A stretch of DNA of 64,000 bases from Ascidiaceihabitans sp023955215 (GTDB lineage: Bacteria; Pseudomonadota; Alphaproteobacteria; Rhodobacterales; Rhodobacteraceae). The stretch spans positions 186,001 to 250,000 of the forward strand of contig CALSPX010000013.1 in the NCBI GenBank assembly GCA_943788345.1, in the 5' to 3' direction. Position numbers and translations under genes: made by a program. This document shows positions 8,441 to 17,168 of the stretch, one piece after another (the first letter of the stretch is position 1; the number at the start of each line of letters is the position of its first letter). Under the pieces are notes generated by a model that searched no databases, was not told the DNA's origin, and worked only from the letters and a program-made list of their open reading frames with translations.

Positions 8441-9430
8441 TCACAAGCTTACGTCAATCAGTACAGCACCGTCACGAGCGCCGCTTTCGATTAGTTCATG
8501 TGCCTGTGCAGCCATGTTTATTGGGAAAATCTTTGCAATTGGGCACGTTAGCGCATTCTCTAGTAATGCCTGGTTCAGTCGTGAGATTATCGAAAGTCGT
8601 TCTTCAATTGGCAAAAGATATATCAAGATTATGTCAAGTGTGACCGCTTTGAATAGCATTTCAAAGAATGGAACTTTGGGATTTAATGACTTGGCGGATC
8701 CATAAGCGGCAATGATTCCATTTTGCTTGATTAGAGCGACGTCGGCCGCGATGTTGAGGCCAAATTCGACTTCGACAATTCGATCAATCAATTGCCCATT
8801 GTTTGCCTCAAGTATTTTGGCGGCCAAGTCTGAATCTTGATATTCGAAGACATGATCCGCGCCCATGGATTTACACTGGCTCATATCTTGTTTTGAGGAT
8901 GTCGCGATTACGGTCGCTCCGCCCCATTTTGCAAGCTGCACAGCGAGGAGACCCACCGTTCCTCCGCCACCTTGTATCAAGACAGTGGTGTCGCGTACGT
9001 CGTCATTTCCAAAAACAGCATGCGCTGCGGTCAGGCCGGGAATTCCAAGCACTGCGCCTACTTCAAACGAAACACCATCTGGTAGTGGCACTGCCTGAGC
9101 TTGATCCAAAACGATATGAGATGCGGCGGTTCCAAACGGGCGTTGCCATTGGCCGTTCCAAATCCAGACCCGCTCACCTATCCGATCTTGTGAGACATTT
9201 GAGCCAACAGATGTGATGGTCCCCGCGCCATCGCTATGGGGAATTACGTTGTCAAAGGCGGGTTTGGTTAAGCCAGGGCGGCCAGCGCGTGCTTTGACAT
9301 CAGACGGATTAACGCCGGAGAATCGCAGTTCTACGACGACTTCATTTTCGGTTGGTGTTGGCGTGTCGATGTCTACTAACTTAAGGACGTCTGGAGCCCT
9401 GCCAAATTCCGAATAAGAAATAGTACGCAT
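8441..9430 (-). CDS. NADPH:quinone oxidoreductase / zinc-independent alcohol dehydrogenase family (MDR)
   Basis: Medium-chain dehydrogenase/reductase of 329 aa, quinone oxidoreductase branch. The N-terminal GroES-like domain has EVVVELRFSGVNPSDVKAR (about 29-47) without the cysteine/histidine set of zinc enzymes; the nucleotide-binding segment is TTVLIQGGGGTVGLLAVQL at about 148-166. It would reduce quinones or enones with NADPH in the cytosol. GAGG lies eight bases before the ATG. It stands alone on the minus strand upstream of tRNA-Gln; no operon partner is evident. Substrate unknown. Confidence 0.85.
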   Translation of the reverse strand: MRTISYSEFGRAPDVLKLVDIDTPTPTENEVVVELRFSGVNPSDVKARAGRPGLTKPAFDNVIPHSDGAGTITSVGSNVSQDRIGERVWIWNGQWQRPFGTAASHIVLDQAQAVPLPDGVSFEVGAVLGIPGLTAAHAVFGNDDVRDTTVLIQGGGGTVGLLAVQLAKWGGATVIATSSKQDMSQCKSMGADHVFEYQDSDLAAKILEANNGQLIDRIVEVEFGLNIAADVALIKQNGIIAAYGSAKSLNPKVPFFEMLFKAVTLDIILIYLLPIEERLSIISRLNQALLENALTCPIAKIFPINMAAQAHELIESGARDGAVLIDVSL

Positions 9431-9546
9431 GTGATAGCCTCGGTGTTTGTAAACGTTGAGGTTACTCTAGTGGGGAGTTTTCAAATTGCTAGGCACTGAG
9501 TTATGTAAAACGGATAAGCGCGTTAGTGGATTAAAATGAAAGATAG

Positions 9547-10056
9547 TTAGTCGCGGATCTCGTCCGGGCCAACGCCCCAAATACGTGCTTTTGGTGCCCA
9601 ACCTTTGTACCCGCCTGAAGTAAGGCGGCACCATTCCAAATCACACTTCCCAAGGCGCGCAACGACGCCGATTTCCAATGCTGCGGTGGCAGGTGCTTTT
9701 ACGTCTGGGCGGGTGCGTAGAGTCAGCAAGTCTTTTTCAACAATGACAGAGCGCACGCCTGACAATAATGAATAGTGCACCCAACCTCCAAGGCCATCAC
9801 GATCTTCAACACGACGCCAATGCCCATGTTCGGCTGTCACACGCAAAGGCATGCTGCGACGTTTGAAAACCCAGTCAATTCTGTGTGTTAGGGACGGGCC
9901 ACGGCGCACGTTTCCCTCTGAGGTTTTCAATGAAACAAAACGCGGGACAGGCAGGTTTGTGACCTTGCCTTTACGCTCTTGTGCGGATGCGACGGTGACT
10001 GCCAACAAAGTAGCAGACAGGATCCCCAATCCTAAAGATGCGAGTTTTGTTTTCAT
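9547..10056 (-). CDS. Exported SH3-domain protein
   Basis: Protein of 169 aa with a signal peptide (cleavage after ASA, about residue 25) and two bacterial SH3-like stretches: GNVRRGPSLTHRIDWVF (about 48-64) followed by WRRVEDRDGLGGWVHYSLL, and TLRTRPDVKAPATAALE followed by WCRLTSGGYKGWAPKARIWG. This layout is a common alphaproteobacterial periplasmic SH3 family; such domains often bind peptidoglycan or protein ligands. The precise role is unknown. It is divergent from the 2-hydroxyacid dehydrogenase at 10183 with a 126-base shared upstream region. Confidence 0.8.
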   Translation of the reverse strand: MKTKLASLGLGILSATLLAVTVASAQERKGKVTNLPVPRFVSLKTSEGNVRRGPSLTHRIDWVFKRRSMPLRVTAEHGHWRRVEDRDGLGGWVHYSLLSGVRSVIVEKDLLTLRTRPDVKAPATAALEIGVVARLGKCDLEWCRLTSGGYKGWAPKARIWGVGPDEIRD

Positions 10057-10182
10057 ATTAAAGGCCTGTGCTGCCGTTTTTCAATTTGTCGGCCCGATTA
10101 TGCGGGAGGTTCTTGTGCCTTGGTCCGACATCCGCCACCATGCCATAAAGAGTAGGCAGCCGCCAAGCGCGAAGGGGATTAA

Positions 10183-11169
10183 ATGTCAAAGGATCGGCTA
10201 AGTGTGTTCGTGACGCGACGATTGCCAGAACCCGTCGAAAAAAGGCTGTCTGAACTGTTTGATGTTCAGTTGCGCACCGACGACGTTGCAATGTCTCGAG
10301 AAGAATTGGCTGTGGCCATGAAAACCGCTGAAGTTTTGGTGCCCACAATCACCGATACCATTGATGCAGGGTTAATTGGACAAGCTGGTTCACAGCTGAA
10401 GCTGATTGCGAATTATGGCGCTGGTGTTGATAATATTGATGTTGCCACAGCGCGTGAACGGGGCGTTTTAGTTTCAAATACACCCGGTGTCTTGACCGAG
10501 GATACTGCAGATATGGCGATGGGTCTGATCCTTGCGATCACCCGCCGAATTCCCGAAGGTCTCGCTGCGATGCAGACCGAGCAATGGCAAGGATGGTCAC
10601 CAACCGCTTTGTTGGGTGGTCGGATCGGTGGTCGGCGGATTGGAATTCTAGGTATGGGTCGCATTGGACGCGCGGTTGCGCAGCGCGCATCGGCATTTGG
10701 AATGCAGGTACATTACCACAACAGGCGCCGATTGCGGCGCGAAACTGAAGATGAGTTGCAGGCGACTTACTGGGAAAGTCTTGATCAAATGGTTGCGCGA
10801 ATGGACGTGATCAGCATTAACTGCCCGCACACCCCGTCGACGTTCCATCTTATGAATGCGCGACGTCTCAAGCTGATGAAGCCGAGCGCGGTGATTGTGA
10901 ACACATCACGTGGCGAAGTGATTGATGAAAATGCACTGACAAGGATGCTGCGTGATGGTGCAATCGCTGGCGCAGGGCTGGATGTTTATGAGAAAGGTAC
11001 GACGGTAAACCCACGCCTTCGCGAGATGCCCAACGTCGTTCTGCTGCCTCATATGGGATCTGCGACAGTCGAAAGCCGTATCGAAATGGGTGAGAAGGTG
11101 ATCATAAACATCAAAACATTCCAAGATGGGCATCGTCCACCGGACCAAGTTGTACCGTCTATGTTGTGA
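10183..11169 (+). CDS. D-2-hydroxyacid dehydrogenase (glyoxylate/hydroxypyruvate reductase type)
   Basis: NAD(P)-dependent D-2-hydroxyacid dehydrogenase of 328 aa. The Rossmann motif GILGMGRIGRAVAQRA lies at about 152-167, the substrate loop NYGAGVDNIDV at about 74-84, catalytic Arg in NTSRGEVID (about 240-248), and the final catalytic His in LLPHMGSATVESR (about 286-298). It likely interconverts glyoxylate/glycolate or hydroxypyruvate/D-glycerate. GAAGGGG precedes the ATG. It is followed after 37 bases by a FAD-linked hydroxyacid oxidase on the same strand, suggesting a joint role in 2-hydroxyacid turnover. Confidence 0.88.
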   Translation: MSKDRLSVFVTRRLPEPVEKRLSELFDVQLRTDDVAMSREELAVAMKTAEVLVPTITDTIDAGLIGQAGSQLKLIANYGAGVDNIDVATARERGVLVSNTPGVLTEDTADMAMGLILAITRRIPEGLAAMQTEQWQGWSPTALLGGRIGGRRIGILGMGRIGRAVAQRASAFGMQVHYHNRRRLRRETEDELQATYWESLDQMVARMDVISINCPHTPSTFHLMNARRLKLMKPSAVIVNTSRGEVIDENALTRMLRDGAIAGAGLDVYEKGTTVNPRLREMPNVVLLPHMGSATVESRIEMGEKVIINIKTFQDGHRPPDQVVPSML

Positions 11170-11206
11170 TCCAATGAAACGCTCAGAAGATTTGAAGGAA
11201 AGTATA

Positions 11207-12613
11207 ATGGTCACTAATCATCGGATGCCCCGTAATGAAGAAGGGATCGCTACAGTCGTAGGTGTCCTTAAACAGCAGTTTGGCGACCGATTTCAAACGG
11301 GTGAAGCTATTCGTGAACAACATGGTCACACGACCACATGGTTGGAAAATCAGTGGCCTGATGCCGTCGTTTTTGCGCGAGACAAAGATGAAATAGCTGC
11401 GATTGTTAAGGTGTGCGCAACACATAAAGTTCCCGTTATTCCGTTTGGGACTGGGACCTCTCTCGAGGGGCACGTCAACGCGCCAGCTGGTGGAATTTGC
11501 ATAGATGTGATGCAGATGGATAAAATTTTGGCGGTCTATCCTGACGATTTGTCCTGTGTCGTCCAACCGGGGGTGACACGCGAACAACTCAACACTCATT
11601 TGCGTGATCAGGGACTGTTCTTCCCGATTGATCCTGGCGCGAATGCGTCACTGGGGGGCATGGCCGCAACGAGTGCAAGCGGGACCAATGCTGTGCGCTA
11701 CGGCACGATGAAAGACAACGTCATGGCGGTTGAGGTCGTGATGGCCGATGGGCGCACTATTCGAACCGCCCAACGCGCCAAAAAGTCGTCTGCTGGGTAC
11801 GATCTAACCCGTCTCATGGTAGGTTCGGAGGGAACACTTGGTCTGTTCACCGAGATCACATTGAAACTTCAAGGGATACCAGAAGCCATCAGTTCTGCCC
11901 GTTGTACATTCCCAAGTGTGGACGCTGCGTGCCAGACAGTAATGCAAGTTATCCAATATGGCATTCCTGTAGCGCGGATTGAGCTTTTGGACGCCCTGCA
12001 GGTTAAAGCGTGCAATGCGTATTCAAAATTGGACCTGCCAGAAGAGCCGTTGTTGTTACTGGAGTTCCACGGTTCTGATGCAGGTGTGATTGAGCAGGCA
12101 GAGATGTTTGGATCAATCGCGGTAGAGCATGGGGGCGGGGGCTATACCTCGACCACAAGTACAGAGGAGCGCAACAAACTTTGGCAAGCGCGCCACGATG
12201 CTTATTGGGCCACTTTGCAATTACGCCCCGGAGCAATGGGAATTTCCACGGACGTTTGTGTTCCGATTTCGCGGCTTGCTGAATGTGTCAGTCAAGCGCA
12301 GGAACGCCTGAAAGCCGATGCGTTTATTTCACCGATCGTTGGGCATGTTGGCGATGGAAATTTTCATTGCCTATTGCTCATCGATAAAGCTAACGAGGAC
12401 GAAATGGAGCGAGCAGCGGTGTTTGTCAGTTGGCTAAACGACTTGGCTATTTCTATGGACGGAACATGTACGGGTGAGCATGGAATTGGGCAAGGTAAGA
12501 TGCCTTATCTTGAACGCGAACTTGGGGCCGCAACCGTTGATGCAATGATTGCAATCAAAATGGCGCTTGATCCTGATGGAATTATGAACCCAGGGAAAAT
12601 TGTACATGGCTGA
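11207..12613 (+). CDS. FAD-linked 2-hydroxyacid oxidase/dehydrogenase (second GlcD-like copy)
   Basis: Flavoprotein of 468 aa, clearly paralogous to the protein at 6275: shared segments include VIPFGTGTSLEGHV, CVVQPGVTREQLN, KKSSAGYDLTRLMVGSEGTLG, PIVGHVGDGNFHCLL, CTGEHGIGQGK and DGIMNPGKI. The ATG at 11207 is chosen because GAAGGA lies six bases upstream and the longer frame from 11126 would run inside the preceding dehydrogenase gene. It probably oxidises a D-2-hydroxyacid (glycolate or D-lactate class) with a membrane acceptor. It forms a two-gene unit with 10183. Confidence 0.88.
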   Translation: MVTNHRMPRNEEGIATVVGVLKQQFGDRFQTGEAIREQHGHTTTWLENQWPDAVVFARDKDEIAAIVKVCATHKVPVIPFGTGTSLEGHVNAPAGGICIDVMQMDKILAVYPDDLSCVVQPGVTREQLNTHLRDQGLFFPIDPGANASLGGMAATSASGTNAVRYGTMKDNVMAVEVVMADGRTIRTAQRAKKSSAGYDLTRLMVGSEGTLGLFTEITLKLQGIPEAISSARCTFPSVDAACQTVMQVIQYGIPVARIELLDALQVKACNAYSKLDLPEEPLLLLEFHGSDAGVIEQAEMFGSIAVEHGGGGYTSTTSTEERNKLWQARHDAYWATLQLRPGAMGISTDVCVPISRLAECVSQAQERLKADAFISPIVGHVGDGNFHCLLLIDKANEDEMERAAVFVSWLNDLAISMDGTCTGEHGIGQGKMPYLERELGAATVDAMIAIKMALDPDGIMNPGKIVHG

Positions 12614-12635
12614 AATTCACGCAAGGAAAGTGGCC

Positions 12636-12692
12636 GGGGGCTAGCCCCCACCGCTTGCGCGGCTCCCCCAGAGTTTGCAAGGTAAGATGAAG
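12636..12692 (+). repeat. Dispersed intergenic repeat, copy 1
   Basis: A perfect 14-bp palindrome GGGGGCTAGCCCCC (12636-12649), then a CCGC/GCGCGG mini-hairpin, then GCGGCTCCCCCAGAGTTT and GGTAAGATGAA. The second half recurs at 53198-53230 with 18 of 18 core bases identical. It sits just after the FAD oxidase stop. I recall similar CCCCCxGAGTxTTT...GGCAAGATGAA sequences scattered in Rhodobacterales genomes at gene ends. Confidence 0.65.
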
Positions 12693-12803
12693 CATGAGTA
12701 TCTGGAGAGGTCGGTTTTTTGCCATGACCTGTCGGGGGGCTGGCGCGTTTTGGTGTGATGCGTTTTATAACACTCACAATTGAAGGTTTAGGGAGTCGCG
12801 TTC

Positions 12804-15305
12804 ATGAAAACTACGGTCAAAGCATTGGTTGTTGGCGGCGGTGCCGTCGGAACCTCGATTGCCTACCATCTGGCGAAGGCTGGATGGGAAGATGTTATGC
12901 TGCTTGAGCGCGATGAGCTAACGTCTGGGTCTACGTGGCACGCTGCAGGTTTGCTGCCATTGTTCAACATGTCTTATGCCACGACCCATATTCATAAGTA
13001 CTCGGTAGATTTCTATAAGTCGCTTGAGGAAGAAACGGGCCTAAACGCGGGATTTGCCGTCGTTGGAAATCTACGGATGGCTCAAACTGAAGAGCGCATG
13101 GATGAATACAAGCTGTATGCATCGACTGCAGAAACGTGTGATGTGCCGTATGTCTTTATGACCCCGGACGAGATCAAGGCAAAGTGGCCGTTGATCCGCA
13201 CCGAAGATCTAAAGGGCGCTTTGTATCATCATACTGATGGTTATATTAACCCTGCGGATGTGACGATGGCGATGGCCAAAGGTGCGCGCCAGCGTGGCGT
13301 CGTGATCGAACGAAAATGGCAGGCTGATGCATTTGAGTGGAACGGTTCCGCTTGGGAAGTGACCTGTACCAAGATGATCGAGAAGGGCGGCAATCTGATC
13401 CCTTCCGATGAGCAGGTAGTTATCACTGCTGAGCATGTTGTGACGGCGTCTGGAAACCATGCGCAGCGCACGGCCAAGATGCTGGGCATCAAGATGCCAG
13501 CGATCCCAGTCGAGCACCAATTTATCGTTATGGAGCAAGACCCTGCGTTGGTAGAGCACCGGGCAGCTGGTAATCCGGAACATCCCGTGATCCGCGATGC
13601 TGATGCGCAGTCATACGTTCGTGAAGAGCGTGGTGGCTGGATCTTAGGTGTTTATGAAAAGAATGCACCAGCCCGTTTCGAATACGGTGTGCCCGATAGC
13701 TTCCGTGCGGATCTTTTCCAGCTTAATCTTGAGCGGATCGAAGAACAGTATATGGCGATGATCCATCGTATCCCATCCTGTGAAGAGGCCGGCCTAAAAG
13801 ACGATTTCAACGGCCCTATTTGTTATACCCCAGATGGGAACCCATTGGTTGGGCCAGCACCTGGTTTGCGGAATATGTGGTTGGCCGAAGGCTTCTCATT
13901 TGGGATCACAGCGGCAGGCGGCACAGGTTACTTCCTTGCGCAAATGATGGTTGAGGGTGAGGCTGAGATCGACATGGCCTCACTCGATCCAAAGCGCTAC
14001 GGCGATTGGATGACGACAGAGTTTGCAGCGCGTAAAAATGAAGAATGTTACGATCACGTCTATGTGGTTCACCACCCGGATGAAGAGCGTCCTGTGTGCC
14101 GCCCGCTGCGCACTGCGCCTGCTTATGATCGCCAAGCTAAAGCTGGCGCGCAGTTTGGGTTTGTAAATGGCTGGGAACGCCCAAACTATTACGGCCCATT
14201 GGATGCGCCTGAGAATTTTGACTACGATAGTCGCTCATTTCGTCGTGGTGCATGGTGGGAACATGCAGTGGAAGAGGCTAAGGCAATTCGCGAAGGCGTC
14301 GGCCTAATTGATGCCACAGCTTTTACCAAGCACGTTGTCAAAGGACCGGGTGCGACTGAGTTCTTAAACTGGTTTACCTGTAATAAGCTGCCATCTGTTG
14401 GTCGCATCAATCTTACATATGCGCTTACGGTCGCGGGGACTACACGCACTGAATACACCATCGTTCGGATTGCACAGGACGAATATTACCTTGTCTCAGC
14501 GGGCGCTTGGACGGCTTACGACAGCGATTATTTACGTAAAGCGATTGAGGATAAAGCACCTGAATTCGGTTATATTGAGTGTCATGATGTAACAACTCAG
14601 TGGGGCGTCTTTGCAATCGCAGGTCCAAAATCACGTGATGTTCTGAGCACATTGGTCAAAGACGGTGATCCATCTACGGTTCTTTCGAACAAGCGGTTTC
14701 CATGGCTAACTATGCGCAATATCGAATTGGGAATGTGCCCTGTCCGTGCAATTCGCGTTGCATACACTGGTGAACTGGGTTGGGAACTTCACCATCCTAT
14801 CGAGATGCAGAATTATTTGTGGGATCAAATCGTGGCTGCGGGTGAGCCACATGGCTTGAAACTGGTTGGTGCACGTGCGCAAAATTGGCTGCGCCAAGAG
14901 AAATCTTATCGTGCATTCGGTACAGAGTTGGGCCGTGATGCGACACCGGTTGAGGCTGATTTACCAAGGTTTATTGATCTTTCAAAAGAGTTCCACGGTA
15001 AAGATGCAATGCTTGCACATGGGGTGAAAAGCAAATGTGTGACGCTATTGATTGATGGCCCTGATGACGCGGATCCTTGGGGTCGTGAGGCGCTGTACCA
15101 CAATGGAGATCGCGTGGGGCGTTTGACATCAGGCGGCTATTCAGTTGCGTTCAACAAGTCGATTGGTATGGGATATGTGCCTGAGGCTTTGGCCGTAGTA
15201 GGGACTAAACTTAAGGTGCGGATGTTCGATCAAATGTGGGATGCTGAGATTACTGTAGACAGTCCGTATGATCCGAAAAACACTACAATTCGGGTTGACG
15301 GTTAA
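12804..15305 (+). CDS. Dimethylglycine/sarcosine dehydrogenase-like FAD protein with GcvT domain
   Basis: Two-part enzyme of 833 aa. Residues 1-390 form a DAO-type FAD domain starting VVGGGAVGTSIAYHL; STWHAAGL at about 44-51 contains the histidine position that carries covalent FAD in mammalian dimethylglycine dehydrogenase. Residues about 440-830 form an aminomethyltransferase (GcvT) domain with folate-binding features such as AYTGELGWELH (about 653-663) and LRQEKSYRAFGTEL. It should oxidatively demethylate an N-methyl glycine derivative and pass the one-carbon unit to tetrahydrofolate. AGGGAG precedes the ATG. Roseobacters carry many such paralogues, so the exact substrate (dimethylglycine, sarcosine or other) is open. 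Confidence 0.87.
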   Translation: MKTTVKALVVGGGAVGTSIAYHLAKAGWEDVMLLERDELTSGSTWHAAGLLPLFNMSYATTHIHKYSVDFYKSLEEETGLNAGFAVVGNLRMAQTEERMDEYKLYASTAETCDVPYVFMTPDEIKAKWPLIRTEDLKGALYHHTDGYINPADVTMAMAKGARQRGVVIERKWQADAFEWNGSAWEVTCTKMIEKGGNLIPSDEQVVITAEHVVTASGNHAQRTAKMLGIKMPAIPVEHQFIVMEQDPALVEHRAAGNPEHPVIRDADAQSYVREERGGWILGVYEKNAPARFEYGVPDSFRADLFQLNLERIEEQYMAMIHRIPSCEEAGLKDDFNGPICYTPDGNPLVGPAPGLRNMWLAEGFSFGITAAGGTGYFLAQMMVEGEAEIDMASLDPKRYGDWMTTEFAARKNEECYDHVYVVHHPDEERPVCRPLRTAPAYDRQAKAGAQFGFVNGWERPNYYGPLDAPENFDYDSRSFRRGAWWEHAVEEAKAIREGVGLIDATAFTKHVVKGPGATEFLNWFTCNKLPSVGRINLTYALTVAGTTRTEYTIVRIAQDEYYLVSAGAWTAYDSDYLRKAIEDKAPEFGYIECHDVTTQWGVFAIAGPKSRDVLSTLVKDGDPSTVLSNKRFPWLTMRNIELGMCPVRAIRVAYTGELGWELHHPIEMQNYLWDQIVAAGEPHGLKLVGARAQNWLRQEKSYRAFGTELGRDATPVEADLPRFIDLSKEFHGKDAMLAHGVKSKCVTLLIDGPDDADPWGREALYHNGDRVGRLTSGGYSVAFNKSIGMGYVPEALAVVGTKLKVRMFDQMWDAEITVDSPYDPKNTTIRVDG

Positions 15306-15336
15306 GGGCACTTATTGGGGCAGGTGAAAGCCTGTC

Positions 15337-15996
15337 CTATTGCTCCTTTTGAAACACCAAAGCCAAGTTGTTTGCCGGCATCTCAATTGTTTTGGCCAGT
15401 ACTAAACCGTTCTGGGTTGACTGTGAAATTACCCACTGATCGTCTTTGTAACCCGTGTCCGGAGCCGATGCACGGATGCCCTTGTCAAATTCGATGTCGC
15501 CTTGGCTGATCAGTTCACCGCTGCGTTTGAATGGGCCGTAAAAAAACAGACGACCACCCTGTGATAACGCAGTTGCGGCCTCCGCAATCAGGGTTTCCGC
15601 TTCGCTATTACTGATCAAATGGAGCAAGTTAGATAATGAAATTAAATCCATCGGATAGAGTTTAGTGCTCCATCCGCTTTGTGTGGCGTTCAGAAAAAGT
15701 GGGTTGCTTATGTTACTACAATTGCTTTCATCGATGTAGGCCTGAATGCTGGCGATACGATCTGGATCGACTTCGGTTGGTTGCCACCTAATATTTGGCA
15801 TGGCCTTTGCGAGGGTCACAATATGCTGACCTGTCCCACTTGCTAACTCCAATGCGCTACCTTGTTTTAAGTTGATAGCTTTCAAAGCGTTGCAAATTGC
15901 TGATGCATTGCGTTCAGCAGAGGGCGCAAATAGCTTTTTGCCACCTTCGGTTTTGGTTGCAATACTGGCGTTTGGTGGTGGTGATCTAAAGGTCAA
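15337..15996 (-). CDS. DUF938 family protein (SAM-dependent methyltransferase fold)
   Basis: Protein of 219 aa of the DUF938 family. The landmark is FAPSAERNASAICNAL (about 23-38) followed by a class I methyltransferase motif ALELASGTGQHIVTLA (about 48-63) and WQPTEVDPDRIAS. The start appears to be TTG at 15996, sharing bases with the upstream oxidase stop (TTGA overlap), and the family's short N-terminus supports it. Function of the family is not established. It is translationally coupled to the DAO-family oxidase upstream and converges on the DMGDH-like gene with only 31 bases between stops. Confidence 0.8.
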   Translation of the reverse strand: MTFRSPPPNASIATKTEGGKKLFAPSAERNASAICNALKAINLKQGSALELASGTGQHIVTLAKAMPNIRWQPTEVDPDRIASIQAYIDESNCSNISNPLFLNATQSGWSTKLYPMDLISLSNLLHLISNSEAETLIAEAATALSQGGRLFFYGPFKRSGELISQGDIEFDKGIRASAPDTGYKDDQWVISQSTQNGLVLAKTIEMPANNLALVFQKEQ

Positions 15997-17069
15997 TTTG
16001 TGAATCTTTCTGGTGACAATGCGGCGACAATATCAATGGGTAACTCTGATCGGTGTCCACAGGCGATGTCAGCGACCAGTTGCGATGCTGCAGGGGCTGT
16101 TTGAAAACCATAGCCGCCTTGTCCTGCACACCAAATGAAATTGGGGTTGGTTGGGTCGCGCCCCAAAACTAAGGTTCGATCGGGTGCGAAACTGCGTAGC
16201 CCCGCCCATGTTGTTTCAAGACGGGTTACCTCATGTGTGACGTGCTGTTGGAAGCGGTCGATCCCTTCGGCCACGGTCATGTCATCTGCATAAGCATCGT
16301 GAGGTTCGACTAGGGTTTCATCTGCGGGTGAAATTAGCAGTTTCCCTGCTTCGGGTTTGGCATACCACGCCTCACCAACACCAAAAAATATTGGCCAGTT
16401 TGATATATCATGGCCGGTCGGCGCAGGCGTTTGGGCCATCGAACGGCGCAACGGTGTGATCCCAATTGGTGAGATGTCTGATAGGTTGGCAATTTCATCT
16501 GCCCAGGCACCGGCGGCGTTAACCAACAGCTCTGCTGTGTGAATTTCCGAACCACACCTAACACTCCAGCGATTATTCTGAAATGTGATCTCATTAACTT
16601 TGGCACTTGTGTGGATTTGACCCGCATTTTTACGAACGGTCTTCGCAAAATCTTGGATCATGCGATCGGTATCTAAGTCATAAGCACTTTCGTGATACCC
16701 CGCACGAGTTATCGTTTGGTTGAGAATTGGAACGTATTGGCGTGCTTGCGTGGGTGAAATTTCAGATGTCTTTAGGTCGGCTAAATCGCTGTCGAACATT
16801 TCATCTTCGCCATCGCGTCCAAGGATGAGAAAGCCACGTGGCGTCAAATAACCATCATTGGCCGTGTGATGATAGTTCGCGCTTGCACTGTTGAGGGCCT
16901 TCACAGAAGCACATCCGTAGTTTTCCTCAAACAAGGCCGCTGAACGACCAGAGGCATGATAGGCCAATGCGCTTTCGGCCTCTAACACCACAACACTGGC
17001 ATGTTTGGACATACGCGCTGCGGCGGAGATGCCTGCGATTCCGCCACCGATAATAATTATATCTGTCAT
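15993..17069 (-). CDS. FAD-dependent oxidoreductase, DAO family
   Basis: Flavin oxidase/dehydrogenase of 358 aa starting at ATG 17069, chosen because the dinucleotide motif IIIIGGGIAGISAAARMS begins right after it and GAGG stands seven bases upstream; the longer frame to 17150 adds an unrelated basic tail. It has the DAO segments ELLVNAAGAWADEIANL and, near the C-terminus, TWAGLRSFAPDRTLVLGRD and GQGGYGFQTAPAASQLVAD. It is likely to oxidise an amino acid or N-methyl amino acid; glycine oxidase and D-amino acid dehydrogenase are the nearest roles. It overlaps the DUF938 gene. Confidence 0.83.
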   Translation of the reverse strand: MTDIIIIGGGIAGISAAARMSKHASVVVLEAESALAYHASGRSAALFEENYGCASVKALNSASANYHHTANDGYLTPRGFLILGRDGEDEMFDSDLADLKTSEISPTQARQYVPILNQTITRAGYHESAYDLDTDRMIQDFAKTVRKNAGQIHTSAKVNEITFQNNRWSVRCGSEIHTAELLVNAAGAWADEIANLSDISPIGITPLRRSMAQTPAPTGHDISNWPIFFGVGEAWYAKPEAGKLLISPADETLVEPHDAYADDMTVAEGIDRFQQHVTHEVTRLETTWAGLRSFAPDRTLVLGRDPTNPNFIWCAGQGGYGFQTAPAASQLVADIACGHRSELPIDIVAALSPERFTN

Positions 17070-17168
17070 GTTGGCCTCACTTTGTCCGGATTGAATCAAT
17101 CGTGGCATGAGAATTTTGAGCGCGCAATCTATCGATCTGTATTTCGCCAAATTAAGCGGGCGCCGTCG

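Noticed and set aside
11126..11206. N-terminal extension of the second FAD oxidase
   Set aside because: The 27 extra residues overlap the preceding dehydrogenase gene and have no family counterpart; ATG 11207 has a good ribosome binding site.
12690..12803. Possible glycine riboswitch ahead of the DMGDH-like gene (TCTGGAGAGGTC element)
   Set aside because: The TGGAGAG-like start is followed by neither the conserved CCGAAGGGGCAA core nor tandem aptamers; only a 5-bp stem is formed.
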